Assembly (NCBI RefSeq): GCF_029029525.1
Contig: NZ_JAKJSC010000004.1
Span: forward strand, 186,001-250,000
Direction of reading: 5' to 3'
Length of the DNA stretch: 64,000 bases
Source: Labilibaculum sp. DW002
GTDB lineage: Bacteria; Bacteroidota; Bacteroidia; Bacteroidales; Marinifilaceae
Notes under the pieces: generated by a model
What the model saw: the letters and a program-made list of their open reading frames with translations, nothing else
What the model was told of the DNA's origin: nothing
Databases searched by the model: none
Position numbers and translations under genes: made by a program
Shown here: piece by piece, positions 42,634-51,738 of the stretch
Layout of the letters: each line of letters opens with the position of its first letter
Numbering within the stretch: the stretch's first letter is position 1

Positions 42634-43821
42634 ATGTCTTTAAGTCCTGATAAAAAAATAGAACTACTTAAGAATTTAGATTTTCTTGCGGAGCAGAATC
42701 AGGAAGGCTATCGTTTTTTGAGTGGTATTGTTGATGAGCTTAATGTGAAAAAGGGAGAAACTATTTTTTCAAAAGGAGATTTTGGTGGTGCAGCTTATAT
42801 TATTAGCAAAGGATCGGTTCAAATTCATGATGAAGGACACGTATTTATTGAACTTGAAGAAGGAAAAAGTTTTGGTGAATTTGCATTTGTAAAATCAGAG
42901 GAAAGATCGGCTTCTGCAAGTGCTAAAACCGATTCGGTTTTGCTTAAATGTACCGAAGATCATATTAAACAGTTAGAAAAGGAATTTGGAATTAAAATTA
43001 TAGACTCCATTCTAATTCCTTTGCAGAATGTTAAAAAGAGAATGATTGTTAAAGATCTTTTGGAGGAGGAATTGACCAAGCAAAAGGCAACAATTGAAAA
43101 ACAAAGGAAAGAACTTGAGTTGTTGAATGCTACCAAAGACAAATTCTTTTCAATTATTGCTCACGATTTAAAAAATCCATTTGCTTCATTAATTGGAGCT
43201 TCCGACTTACTTGTTGATGGTGCCAATGAATTAAGTCAAGAACAAGTAAAGACCTTCTCTGGAATAATTAATCAATCTGCACGACAAGCTTTTCGTTTGT
43301 TGGAAAATCTTTTGGATTGGTCTCGTACGCAAACAGGATCCATTGCTTGGAAGCCTAAGCAAGTTGACTTATGGGATTTGGTTAATGAAGTCGTAATTCT
43401 TCTTACCGGAAGTGCAGAGAACAAACAAATTGAATTAGAAGCAAAAATTGATGAGGATTTGACCGCTTTTGTTGATCCAAACATGATAAATACTGTTGTT
43501 CGAAACTTGGTTTCCAATGCCATTAAATTTACTCCACGTGGAGGCAAAATTCTCGTAGAATCAAAACTGTCTGATGATTTTATTGAAATATCAGTAACAG
43601 ATAATGGTGTAGGGATTAAGCCTGATAAATTAGATCAATTGTTCCAAATTGGAGAGAGTGTTGTAGGAATTGGAACCGAAAATGAAACAGGAACAGGTTT
43701 GGGACTTATTTTGTGTAAGGAATTTGTAGAAAAACACAAAGGCAAATTAAGTGTTGAAAGTGAAGTAAATGTTGGTAGTACCTTTAAATTTACAATCCCA
43801 TTTTCTACCTCTAAAAAATAA
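42634..43821 (+). CDS. Histidine kinase with N-terminal cyclic-nucleotide-binding domain
   Basis: From ATG 42634 the protein has 395 residues and no membrane helix. A cNMP-binding-like domain (about 20-125) includes KKGETIFSKGDFGGAAYIIS and GKSFGEFAFVKSEERSASAS, the latter the phosphate-binding cassette position with Glu and Arg kept. A coiled coil follows, then HisKA with FFSIIAHDLKNPFASLIG near 173 (phospho-acceptor His) and an HATPase domain (NLVSNAIKFTPRGG, DNGVGI, GTGLGL). No response regulator is adjacent. It may read cAMP or cGMP, perhaps that made by the cyclase at 26931-28238. Confidence 0.88.
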   Translation: MSLSPDKKIELLKNLDFLAEQNQEGYRFLSGIVDELNVKKGETIFSKGDFGGAAYIISKGSVQIHDEGHVFIELEEGKSFGEFAFVKSEERSASASAKTDSVLLKCTEDHIKQLEKEFGIKIIDSILIPLQNVKKRMIVKDLLEEELTKQKATIEKQRKELELLNATKDKFFSIIAHDLKNPFASLIGASDLLVDGANELSQEQVKTFSGIINQSARQAFRLLENLLDWSRTQTGSIAWKPKQVDLWDLVNEVVILLTGSAENKQIELEAKIDEDLTAFVDPNMINTVVRNLVSNAIKFTPRGGKILVESKLSDDFIEISVTDNGVGIKPDKLDQLFQIGESVVGIGTENETGTGLGLILCKEFVEKHKGKLSVESEVNVGSTFKFTIPFSTSKK

Positions 43822-43921
43822 CCTCTTAAAACCTTTCACGTAACATCTTTTTGTATATTGGTTTTGAACCTTAATAACCTATTTTAGGGTTTTAATTCTT
43901 CCAATTTAAAAAACTTAGTGT

Positions 43922-46318
43922 ATGAGGTTTTTGCAATTCATCATTTTTATAGTATTTATGTTTTGTTCGGTTCACGCATCTGCTGTGGAGCGAAAGAAAA
44001 TCCTTGTACTGCATTCTTATCATCAAGGCTTACGATGGACCGAGAATGTGAATCATGGTATTCAGAAAGTGATGGATTCAATTGGAGGTAAAGTTGAATT
44101 GGATTATGAATATCTTGATACCAAAAGAAATCCTTCAGAAGCCTATTTGAATAAATTAATTGAACTATACGATTTAAAATTACAAGAAGAAAAGTATGAT
44201 GTAATTATTGTCTCAGATAATAATGCTTTATCCTTCGTTAAAGATCATCGAAGGAAATATTTCCAAAATACGCCTATTGTTTTTTGTGGTATCAATCATT
44301 TTAAAGACAAAATGATTGAGGGATTAGATAATATTACCGGAGTTGCCGAAGAGGTAGATTTGGATGGTGTTATTGATTTAATTCTTAAAACAAGACCCGA
44401 AACAAAAAGTTTGGTTGTTATAAATGATAATAAAACAACTACTGCAAAACTGAATAAATTATTGATGCTTGATGTTGAAAAGAAACATCAGGATGAACTT
44501 GAGTTTATTTATTATGAAGAGTTAGGGATAGATGAATTGATTGGTAATGTCAGAAGCATAAAGGGTGATACATCTATTTTGTTGCTAACCTTTAATAAAG
44601 ATAAGGAAGGTAAATTCATTAGTTTTCAAGATAATTTAGACTTATTAATTCCTGAAAGTAAGGTGCCAATTTATATTGCTTGGGCATTTTATATTAACAG
44701 CGGAGTAATTGGAGGTAAGGTTGTAAGCGGAAGTTTTCATGGGCAAATGGCTGCTCGTATGGTTGCAAAAATACTCAATGGAACACCAATAGATTCTATT
44801 CCAATTTATCGAAAACCATTGGATCAGTTTGTGGTTGATTACAATGAAATTCAAAGATTTAATATTGATCAGGATGTTCTTCCAAAAGGAACCTTGTTAT
44901 TGAATTCTCCAAAATCATTTTATAGTGAGAATAGAGAATGGCTCCATATTTTAGGTGGAATAATTTTATTAGCTAGTATAATAATTATCGTACTCTCGAA
45001 AGCCATCATTCGCAGAATAAAAGCAGAACGAGCTTTGATAATTGAACAGAATCGATTGAAAACTTCGGTAAAGCACGAACGATTAATAGGATTAATTGGA
45101 CGTTTATTAAATGCATCAGAAGATTTTAAGAATGTATTGGATGATGTTTTAAAGTTAATGACAGAGGAATTGAATGTTGCACGAATTAGTTTGTACTCTT
45201 TAAAGGATTCGAACGACGCAGCTGTGAAGATCAAGAGTCGAGTTTCCATGAAAGGGAAAAATATTAAAGATGTTGATCAGTTTTATTTTTCGGAGATTGA
45301 TGAGATTATCAGTCGCGTTAAGATGAACAAAACAATTGTTTCTCCTGATTTGTCGAACCTGAATCCTAAAGAACAAGAATATTATAAAAAAAGGAATATT
45401 GGTGCAGTTGTTTTGCTGCCTGTTGTAGTCGAATCGAAAGTGGTTGGACTGATGGGCTTTTCGCAAAATAAAAAGCACCGTTGGTCTCGTGAAGAGGTAA
45501 GTATTTTCTTTTCTACTGTAAACATGATTGCAAATGCCTGGGAACGTAATTCATTAATGAACGATAGAATTGAGGCTGAACAGAAAAATGTAGAAGCCTT
45601 TAGAATGCTTGAGGAATCGTCTCGATTAGCATCAATTGGAGTCATGGCGGCAGGAATTACACATGAGATAAATCAACCATTAAACGCCATAAAAATTACT
45701 GCAGACAGTGTTTTGTTTTGGCAAAAACGAAATCCAGATGCATTACCAGAAATGTTTACGCGTAAGATAAAAACCATTTCGGAGGGTACTTCTCGAATTG
45801 ATTCCATCATAAAGCACATGAGAACTTTTTGGGAGAAACCTCAATTAACTCATGATGAGACAATTGATATGGTTGAAGGAGTAAAGCGTTCTTTGAACTT
45901 GGTGCAAAGGCAAGTGTATGATCATAGTATTGAATTACTTGATGAATTACCGGACGAATCTATTTGCGTTTTGGCCAATTACATTCAGTTTGAGCAAATT
46001 GTGGTGAATTTGATTGTGAATTCAATACACTCCTTAGATAAAGTTCAGAAAGATAAAAAACAGATTAAGCTTAAGGTTTATCAGGATTCAAAATATGGAG
46101 TGTTGGAGCTTCATGATAATGGTACTGGTATTGAATCGAGTATTAGAGAGAAAATATACGACCCTTTATTTACAACCAAAGGGGAGGATAATGGCAGCGG
46201 ACTGGGCATGGCAATCGTAAAATCCTTTATAGATAGATTTCAGGGAGAAATATCGGATTATAACAATGATGATGGCGGTGCTAGTTTTGTATTGCGTTTC
46301 AAATTGTGTGAAAAATAA
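43922..46318 (+). CDS. Sensor histidine kinase with periplasmic ABC-substrate-binding-like domain
   Basis: A 798-residue membrane kinase. After a signal peptide (about 1-22), residues 25-330 resemble the ABC_sub_bind family (ILVLHSYHQGLRWTENVN, then VIIVSDNNALSFVKDH). A TM helix near 340-363 (LGGIILLASIIIIVLSKAII) follows, then a GAF-like domain (about 400-545), HisKA with GITHEINQPLNAIKIT near 577 and an HATPase domain (DNGTGI, GSGLGMAIVKS). Ligand unknown. The NtrC-type regulator gene starts 72 bp downstream, so the two form a two-component system. Confidence 0.9.
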   Translation: MRFLQFIIFIVFMFCSVHASAVERKKILVLHSYHQGLRWTENVNHGIQKVMDSIGGKVELDYEYLDTKRNPSEAYLNKLIELYDLKLQEEKYDVIIVSDNNALSFVKDHRRKYFQNTPIVFCGINHFKDKMIEGLDNITGVAEEVDLDGVIDLILKTRPETKSLVVINDNKTTTAKLNKLLMLDVEKKHQDELEFIYYEELGIDELIGNVRSIKGDTSILLLTFNKDKEGKFISFQDNLDLLIPESKVPIYIAWAFYINSGVIGGKVVSGSFHGQMAARMVAKILNGTPIDSIPIYRKPLDQFVVDYNEIQRFNIDQDVLPKGTLLLNSPKSFYSENREWLHILGGIILLASIIIIVLSKAIIRRIKAERALIIEQNRLKTSVKHERLIGLIGRLLNASEDFKNVLDDVLKLMTEELNVARISLYSLKDSNDAAVKIKSRVSMKGKNIKDVDQFYFSEIDEIISRVKMNKTIVSPDLSNLNPKEQEYYKKRNIGAVVLLPVVVESKVVGLMGFSQNKKHRWSREEVSIFFSTVNMIANAWERNSLMNDRIEAEQKNVEAFRMLEESSRLASIGVMAAGITHEINQPLNAIKITADSVLFWQKRNPDALPEMFTRKIKTISEGTSRIDSIIKHMRTFWEKPQLTHDETIDMVEGVKRSLNLVQRQVYDHSIELLDELPDESICVLANYIQFEQIVVNLIVNSIHSLDKVQKDKKQIKLKVYQDSKYGVLELHDNGTGIESSIREKIYDPLFTTKGEDNGSGLGMAIVKSFIDRFQGEISDYNNDDGGASFVLRFKLCEK

Positions 46319-46390
46319 AAACATCTAAAGGATGTAATTGTGCCAATAGCTTAATCTAAAAATTAACAGGATTTAAATCAGGAAAATTAT

Positions 46391-47836
46391 ATGAAAATTC
46401 TTATTGTTGATGATGATGTTTCCAGTGGCTCTGCTGTAGCAGAATTTATTGAAGAACAATTAGCTTATCAAATTCATCTTTGCCATAATGCTGAAGAAGC
46501 TTATAATAAGCTTAAGAGCGAAGAGTTTAATATGGTAATTTCTGATATGAGAATGCCTGGAATTTCAGGTTTAGATTTATTGAAAAAAATTAAACTTCTG
46601 CCCAATGGTGATAAAATTGAGGTTGTGATCATGACGGGTTTTGGGGATATGGAAACTTCAATTGAGGCATTACGTGGCGGAGCTTACGATTATTTACTTA
46701 AACCAGTTAATATTGAGGAATTAGCAATATTAATTGAGCGTGTGGCCGAAAAAATCCAATTAAAAGAAGAAAATCAGGATTTAAAAGAAAATTTTGAACA
46801 AACGGTATCCAATGCTAAGATTGAAAAAGCATCGCGAATTCAATATTATGAAACGACTATACGTGAAATTACCAGTGTAGGCAAAATAGGAGTCTTTTCG
46901 GATGTAATGAGAGGTGTAGTTCGAATGGCTGAACAATTTCACGAGGATCGTTCTGTGCCCGTTTTAATAGAAGGAGAAACAGGTACTGGAAAGGAAGTAG
47001 TCGCTCGTTTGGTGCATTTTGGTAAGGATAGTGATATTACACAACCATTTATTTCAATTAACTGCTCGGCAATATCACCTACGCTGTTTGAAAGTGAACT
47101 GTTTGGATACGATGATGGTGCTTTTACTGGTGCGCGAAAAGAGGGTAAACCTGGGAAATTAGAATTGGCGCAGGGCGGCACACTTTTTTTAGATGAAATC
47201 GGGGAAATGCCATTGGATATGCAACCAAAATTATTGCGCGTATTGCAACAGCGAGAAATGTATCGTGTTGGCGGCAGCAAACCAATTGAATTAGATGTAA
47301 GGGTAATATTTGCAACGAATAGGAATTTGAAGCAGATGGTTGCCGAAAAAACATTTAGGAGTGACTTGTATTATCGATTAAATACCGGAAGATTATACAT
47401 TCCACCTTTACGAGAACGAAGAGAGGCCATTTTATCTTTTTCTCAAATTTTTCTGGACCAGTATTCTACCAAGCGTGATCGCAAATTTCGGTTTATCAGT
47501 AAAGAAGCTAAAGCCATGCTTCAAGAATACAACTGGCCTGGTAACATTAGAGAGCTTAAAAATTCAATTGAAAGAGCAACCTTACTCTTTAACGATTTGG
47601 AATTAAAGACAGAACATTTGCGATTTTTACAATCAGATGAAAGTGATTTTGAGCGTAAAGAAATGCCCATTGTGCCTGGTCGAATTGTACTGCCTGATGA
47701 TGAGTTGAGAATCGAACAATTAGAATTGGAGATTGTTCGCAAGGCCTTAAAGAAATTTGATAATAATAAATCAAAAACTGCTGAATATTTGGGGATTACG
47801 AGAAGTGCCTTAAGAAGCAGAATGAATAAATTGTAA
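46391..47836 (+). CDS. NtrC-family sigma-54-dependent response regulator
   Basis: Residues 1-125 are a receiver (Asp in MVISDMRMPGISG near 53, Lys in LLKPVN). A central AAA+ domain has Walker A EGETGTGKEVVAR, the sigma-54 contact loop GAFTGA (in DDGAFTGARKEG) and Walker B LFLDEIGEMPLD. A C-terminal Fis-type HTH (NKSKTAEYLGITRSALRSRM) ends the 481 residues. All key motifs are intact. It is partnered with the kinase just upstream. A palindrome at 48000-48015 and a sigma-54-like promoter at 48113-48127 lie immediately downstream and suggest its target. Confidence 0.95.
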   Translation: MKILIVDDDVSSGSAVAEFIEEQLAYQIHLCHNAEEAYNKLKSEEFNMVISDMRMPGISGLDLLKKIKLLPNGDKIEVVIMTGFGDMETSIEALRGGAYDYLLKPVNIEELAILIERVAEKIQLKEENQDLKENFEQTVSNAKIEKASRIQYYETTIREITSVGKIGVFSDVMRGVVRMAEQFHEDRSVPVLIEGETGTGKEVVARLVHFGKDSDITQPFISINCSAISPTLFESELFGYDDGAFTGARKEGKPGKLELAQGGTLFLDEIGEMPLDMQPKLLRVLQQREMYRVGGSKPIELDVRVIFATNRNLKQMVAEKTFRSDLYYRLNTGRLYIPPLRERREAILSFSQIFLDQYSTKRDRKFRFISKEAKAMLQEYNWPGNIRELKNSIERATLLFNDLELKTEHLRFLQSDESDFERKEMPIVPGRIVLPDDELRIEQLELEIVRKALKKFDNNKSKTAEYLGITRSALRSRMNKL

Positions 47837-47999
47837 GATGGAAAAAACAACTCGTTTAACTTTCGTCTTATCGTGAATATTTTCAGATTTGAGGTGTGGT
47901 ATTTTTCTACACTTGGGTAATATTTTCCCATGTAAAATTGCTTGTAAAAGTGGTTGAAATGGGACACTTGTTCATTTTTGCGAAAGTCTGATTAAAAAC

Positions 48000-48015
48000 T
48001 GTTCAATATTGAACA
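48000..48015. promoter_or_regulatory. Candidate enhancer site for the NtrC-type regulator
   Basis: TGTTCAATATTGAACA is a perfect 16-bp palindrome about 113 bp upstream of the -24 element at 48113. That distance is typical for sigma-54 activator sites. No other feature in this 328-bp intergenic region (47837-48164) explains it. Confidence 0.55.
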
Positions 48016-48112
48016 TTACTGATGATTTTGTGATGTGAGTCTTTATTTTTTAATAGGCTGTAAATCAGGCGGTAGCGTTTTGTTTGAAAAATAGTTTTTC
48101 CCCTATGTATTT

Positions 48113-48127
48113 TGGCACTTGTTTTGT
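48113..48127 (+). promoter_or_regulatory. Sigma-54-like (-24/-12) promoter
   Basis: TGGCAC-N5-TTGT keeps the GG at 48114-48115 and the ten-base gap to the -12 dinucleotide at 48126, where GT stands instead of the consensus GC. It lies 38 bp before the start of the LUD-like gene. Confidence 0.5.
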
Positions 48128-48164
48128 TTTTAATGATGCAATGTTTTATTAAAATCAATGGGGT

Positions 48165-48665
48165 ATGGAGGTTAGAATTGATACGCAAGAAAAAAAATTA
48201 CTTCTACTAGAAAATAGAAGCGAACTTTTGGATTCATTTTTATCGAGTTCCAATAACTTGGGCAATGAATCTTTAAAAGTAGATCACCAACTATTTACCG
48301 AAGCTGCAAACAAGAGGAATATTCAGTTTGAATTTATTCGAATGAAAACATGCAAGCTCGATCGAATTTCTTTAGATATTAGCAATGCAAAAAATGCACT
48401 CTTAGAAGCGGATTACGCTATAGCTGATTCAGGTCTATTAGTTGTTGATACATTAGATCCGGATGTTTTATTAACTGTCTTCTTAGCAGAAACACTTCAT
48501 GTTGTTGTTCCAGCTAGCAAAATACTTCATTCGATGGATGACTTTGAACTCATTACAGGTAAGCCTGCGAGTATTATAGGGAGAGGAATAGCAAGCTTAT
48601 CAGGCTCTAAAAATCGAAACTATACTATGACACGCACGATGGTGTACGTATTAGATGATATTTAA
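48165..48665 (+). CDS. LUD domain-like protein (LutC/YkgG-related), probable target of the adjacent two-component system
   Basis: A 166-residue soluble protein. The C-terminal half (DYAIADSGLLVVDTL, then ETLHVVVPASKILHSMDD) resembles the LUD fold of LutC/YkgG lactate-utilisation proteins, but the match is by eye and the N-terminal half is short and divergent. LutA and LutB genes are absent. A sigma-54-like promoter and a 16-bp palindrome precede it, and the sigma-54 activator gene lies directly upstream on the same strand, so control by that regulator is likely. Confidence 0.5.
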   Translation: MEVRIDTQEKKLLLLENRSELLDSFLSSSNNLGNESLKVDHQLFTEAANKRNIQFEFIRMKTCKLDRISLDISNAKNALLEADYAIADSGLLVVDTLDPDVLLTVFLAETLHVVVPASKILHSMDDFELITGKPASIIGRGIASLSGSKNRNYTMTRTMVYVLDDI

Positions 48666-48811
48666 AAATAATACAACACAAAAATAGCTCTTCCCAATTT
48701 TGTTTGTCTCTTCGCAAATTGATTAAAAACAGAAATGGGATGTGCTGTTATGCGTAATTTTTTCTCTTATAAAACCTTCTCAAGTAATGGCAAGTTTACG
48801 ATCAAACTTTG

Positions 48812-49201
48812 TTATTCTCTTTCTTCGAAAATAAATTCTCCTTTTTCTTCTGTAGCATAAATTCCCCACTCTGAAATTGCTTCCAGAACAGGAAGCAAAC
48901 TCTTGCTAAAATCAGTAAGTGAATATTCAACCTTTAAGGGTGGCTTTTTAGTGTATACCTTTCGTGATATTAGATCATCCTTCTCCAATTGTTTTAATTG
49001 TAGGCTAAGTGTGCGTTCTGTAATTGTTGGTATTTCTTTTCTTAATTCGTTGTACCGTTTTGTACCATCCATCAAGTGCATTAAAATAACGCTTTTCCAT
49101 TTTCCTCCAATTAATTCCATGGCGGCACTTGTTGGGCACGGAAATAATTTTTCGTGGAGCTTTATCATGGGTCTTTTCTTACATATCTCTTTTTTATCCA
49201 T
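48812..49201 (-). CDS. HxlR family transcriptional regulator
   Basis: A 129-residue winged-helix regulator with the HxlR signature: CPTSAAMELIGGKWKSVIL near 22, RYNELRKEIPTITERTLSLQ near 50 and KVEYSLTDFSKSL near 90. The Cys just before the first helix is the position that senses electrophiles or oxidants in YodB-type members; another Cys is at residue 7. It is divergent from a nitroreductase gene, a common pairing for this family. The 307-bp gap between them contains repeated ACTATA half-sites. Confidence 0.92.
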   Translation of the reverse strand: MDKKEICKKRPMIKLHEKLFPCPTSAAMELIGGKWKSVILMHLMDGTKRYNELRKEIPTITERTLSLQLKQLEKDDLISRKVYTKKPPLKVEYSLTDFSKSLLPVLEAISEWGIYATEEKGEFIFEERE

Positions 49202-49508
49202 TGCAAAATATCATTTATTCTGATTCTACAGTTTATTGATACTAAACTATACTTTTTATAGTTTTATTTTTGATTTAAATATCAATAGGATAGGGCATTA
49301 TAAAATTTTATTTATACTATCCATTTTGACCGTTATTGTGAGATATTAAAACTATACATATTTTTGTCACTATACAAATGATAGTATCTATTAAAATGAT
49401 GAATAAACTTAATTAAATATCCTTAACATTTTGTTACAGAATTGAAAAGCCTATTTATCTATACTTGCAGAGGCAAAAAAAAGATATAAAAAGTTAAAAA
49501 TATAAAAG
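49202..49508. promoter_or_regulatory. Divergent regulatory region with ACTATA inverted repeats (candidate HxlR operators)
   Basis: AAACTATA-N5-TATAGTTT at 49244-49264 is a perfect inverted repeat near the HxlR gene. Nearer the nitroreductase gene are AAACTATA at 49349-49356 and ACTAT-N7-ATAGT at 49369-49385, and a single ACTAT lies at 49316-49320. The Bacillus YodB site (TACTATTTGTAGTA, from memory) has the same ACTAT/ATAGT logic. TATACTTG at 49460-49467 may be the -7 box of the nitroreductase gene. Confidence 0.6.
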
Positions 49509-50177
49509 ATGAAAGCAGTAAAAGAAGAAATTTTAAAAGCACATGCATACAGACGTGCAATTAAAGAGTTTGAAGTAGATCAGAAAATTTCCGAAGAGGA
49601 TTTTAATTTTATCCTTGAGGTTGGAAGACGTTCTCCTAGTTCTTTTGGATGGGAACCATGGAAGTTTATTGTAATTCAAAACATGGAGTTACGCGAGAAA
49701 TTAATGGAGCCAAGTTGGGGAGCACAAAAGCAATTGCCATCAGCTAGCCACTTTGTGATACTGTTGGCCAGAAAAGGTGACGAAATGCGTGTAGGATCAG
49801 ATTATTTAAGTTACAAATCTAAAGAAGTAGATAAGTTGCCCGCTGATATTGAGGAAATGAAGCTAGGTTTTTTTAAAGGATTTATGGAAAATGAATTTGA
49901 TTTAACTGATGATCGTAAGATATTTGATTGGGCTTGCAAACAAGTTTATTTACCATTTGCAAATATGATGACCGCAGCAGCACAAATAGGAATAGATTCT
50001 TGTCCTATTGAAGGTTTCGATAGAACAAAAGTTGAAGAAATATTGGCTTTGGAAAGTGTTGTAGATACAAATAAATTTGGAGTAGCTGCAATGCTTGCAT
50101 TTGGCTACAAAAAAGAAGATTCACCATTTCCGCAATCTCGTTTTCCAATGGAAGAGGTCGTGGAGTGGGTTAAATAA
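49509..50177 (+). CDS. NAD(P)H-dependent flavin nitroreductase (NfsB-like)
   Basis: A 222-residue FMN-dependent oxidoreductase. The N-terminal segment HAYRRAIKEFEVDQKISEED and VGRRSPSSFGWEPWKFIVI near 40 are typical of the nitroreductase family (phosphate and FMN contacts). DSCPIEGFDRTKVEEILAL near 160 is the conserved C-terminal element. Such enzymes reduce quinones, nitroaromatics or aldehydes. Divergent from an HxlR regulator and followed by an MFS exporter, it probably belongs to an electrophile or drug response. A terminator follows at 50200. Confidence 0.92.
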   Translation: MKAVKEEILKAHAYRRAIKEFEVDQKISEEDFNFILEVGRRSPSSFGWEPWKFIVIQNMELREKLMEPSWGAQKQLPSASHFVILLARKGDEMRVGSDYLSYKSKEVDKLPADIEEMKLGFFKGFMENEFDLTDDRKIFDWACKQVYLPFANMMTAAAQIGIDSCPIEGFDRTKVEEILALESVVDTNKFGVAAMLAFGYKKEDSPFPQSRFPMEEVVEWVK

Positions 50178-50199
50178 ATAGTTTTTTTAAAAATCGGAT

Positions 50200-50230
50200 A
50201 GCACGGGATAACTTCTCGTGCTTTTTTTGT
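50200..50230 (+). terminator. Rho-independent terminator after the nitroreductase gene
   Basis: AGCACGGG and CTCGTGCT pair (six to seven bp) around a short loop and are followed by seven T. Confidence 0.75.
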
Positions 50231-50289
50231 TTTTAGATAGAACTGATTGTAAATTTGTTCTACCTTATATAATACCTCAACACCATACA

Positions 50290-51489
50290 ATGACTAATTT
50301 TAGTAATGACGAACATACTTTAAAGAGCAAACCATCATCTAAGGAATTTCAATCGGGGAACGTGATTTTAATCGCTGCCTCGCACATGTTACATGATATT
50401 TACTCTTCTTTTTTGGCATCGCTTCGTCCTTTACTGATCGAGAAATTTGGAATAACGCTGGCCTTAGCATCAATATGGGATTTAATAATGCGTGTGCCGT
50501 GGTTTTTAAATCCATTAATTGGAATAATTGCTGAACGAACAGCACCAAGATATTTTATTATTCTTACACCGGCAATAACAGCTATTGCCATGAGTCTTTT
50601 GGGTGTAGCTCCTTCCTTTACAATTATCTGCATTTTGCTTTTTACAATGGGAATAAGCAGTGCCGTATTTCATGTGCCAGCGCCAACAATGGTAAAAAGA
50701 TTATCGGGAAACCACACTGGACGAGGGATGAGTTATTTTATGTTTGGAGGAGAATTGGCAAGAACTGCTGGCCCTTTAATTATCACAGCTTCCGTGTCAT
50801 ATTGGGGACTCGAAGGAACATGGAAATTGATTCCTTTTGGCTTAGTTGCCTCCTTTATTTTATTCCTTAAGCTCCGAAAAATAAAAATATCGGATGATTT
50901 TAAAAAGAAGAAGGCCAGCAATGGTGATATATTGCCAACATTAAAATTGTACTTGCCTTTTTTCGCAGTTTTAATTGGCTTTACATTGTTTAGGGCAATT
51001 ATGAAATCGGGATTAACAGCATTTTTACCCACCTTCTTTTATTCTGAAAAAGGAGAAAGTTTGTGGTTTGCAAATTCTGCTTTAGCAGTTTTTCAGCTAG
51101 CAGGTGCCGTAGGAACGGTTTTAGCAGGTAGTATTTCAGATAAAATTGGACGAAGAACAACATTGGTAACCATAAGCTTGATATCTCCTATTATGATGTT
51201 CTTGTTTATTAATACAGACGGTTGGCTTTCACTGATTTTTCTAGTGCTTATGGGCTTTTTTGTTTTTGCTCCTGGACCTGTACTAATCGCTTTAGTGCAA
51301 GATAGAGCGAAACAACTTCCCGTATTCATGAACAGCATTTACATGACTGTAAATTTTATTTCAGCTGCTTTAGCCGTCTTTTTTGCTGGAGTAATGGGCG
51401 ATTGGCTTGGTCTCGAAAAAACATACCTGATTTCTTCTATTTTGGCGTTGGGAGCAATTCCTTTTGCTTTGCTGTTAAAAAAGAAATAG
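50290..51489 (+). CDS. MFS transporter, fosmidomycin-resistance (Fsr)-like
   Basis: From ATG 50290 the protein has 399 residues and about 12 TM helices. A TTG start 72 bp upstream would sit inside the preceding terminator, so I reject it. The first helix SHMLHDIYSSFLASLRPLL and the loop SDKIGRRTT near 285 fit the Fsr-like branch of drug exporters. It may expel compounds handled by the nitroreductase encoded just upstream, though a terminator separates them. Substrate not determined. Confidence 0.85.
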   Translation: MTNFSNDEHTLKSKPSSKEFQSGNVILIAASHMLHDIYSSFLASLRPLLIEKFGITLALASIWDLIMRVPWFLNPLIGIIAERTAPRYFIILTPAITAIAMSLLGVAPSFTIICILLFTMGISSAVFHVPAPTMVKRLSGNHTGRGMSYFMFGGELARTAGPLIITASVSYWGLEGTWKLIPFGLVASFILFLKLRKIKISDDFKKKKASNGDILPTLKLYLPFFAVLIGFTLFRAIMKSGLTAFLPTFFYSEKGESLWFANSALAVFQLAGAVGTVLAGSISDKIGRRTTLVTISLISPIMMFLFINTDGWLSLIFLVLMGFFVFAPGPVLIALVQDRAKQLPVFMNSIYMTVNFISAALAVFFAGVMGDWLGLEKTYLISSILALGAIPFALLLKKK

Positions 51490-51566
51490 GCTTGTGATAT
51501 GCTGCTTTCACTTTTTGTGTAGAATTTTATTGTTGATACGTCTTGAAATTTCATCTTAAAAAAGAA

Positions 51567-51605
51567 ACACTTTATACTGATATTTTAAGTATCAGTATAA
51601 AGCGT
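51567..51605. repeat. Long inverted repeat 1 after the MFS gene
   Basis: CTTTATACTGATA (51570-51582) and TATCAGTATAAAG (51590-51602) are perfect 13-bp arms with a 7-bp loop, and pairing extends 2 more bp past one mismatch. No T run follows, so a simple terminator is unlikely. Confidence 0.65.
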
Positions 51606-51621
51606 CATTTTAAATCTCGTC

Positions 51622-51653
51622 GATCACGTTCTTGCTTGTGAAAGAACATGATC
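51622..51653. repeat. Long inverted repeat 2
   Basis: GATCACGTTCTT and AAGAACATGATC are 12-bp arms with one mismatch and an 8-bp loop, only 16 bp after inverted repeat 1. The two hairpins lie between convergent genes. Confidence 0.6.
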
Positions 51654-51738
51654 ATATTTTAAGATCCAGTTCGGATAAATTTTTTAGTGTGATAATATTT
51701 AGGACGTGATATATTTTCCTTTTTTTATGAAAATATTT

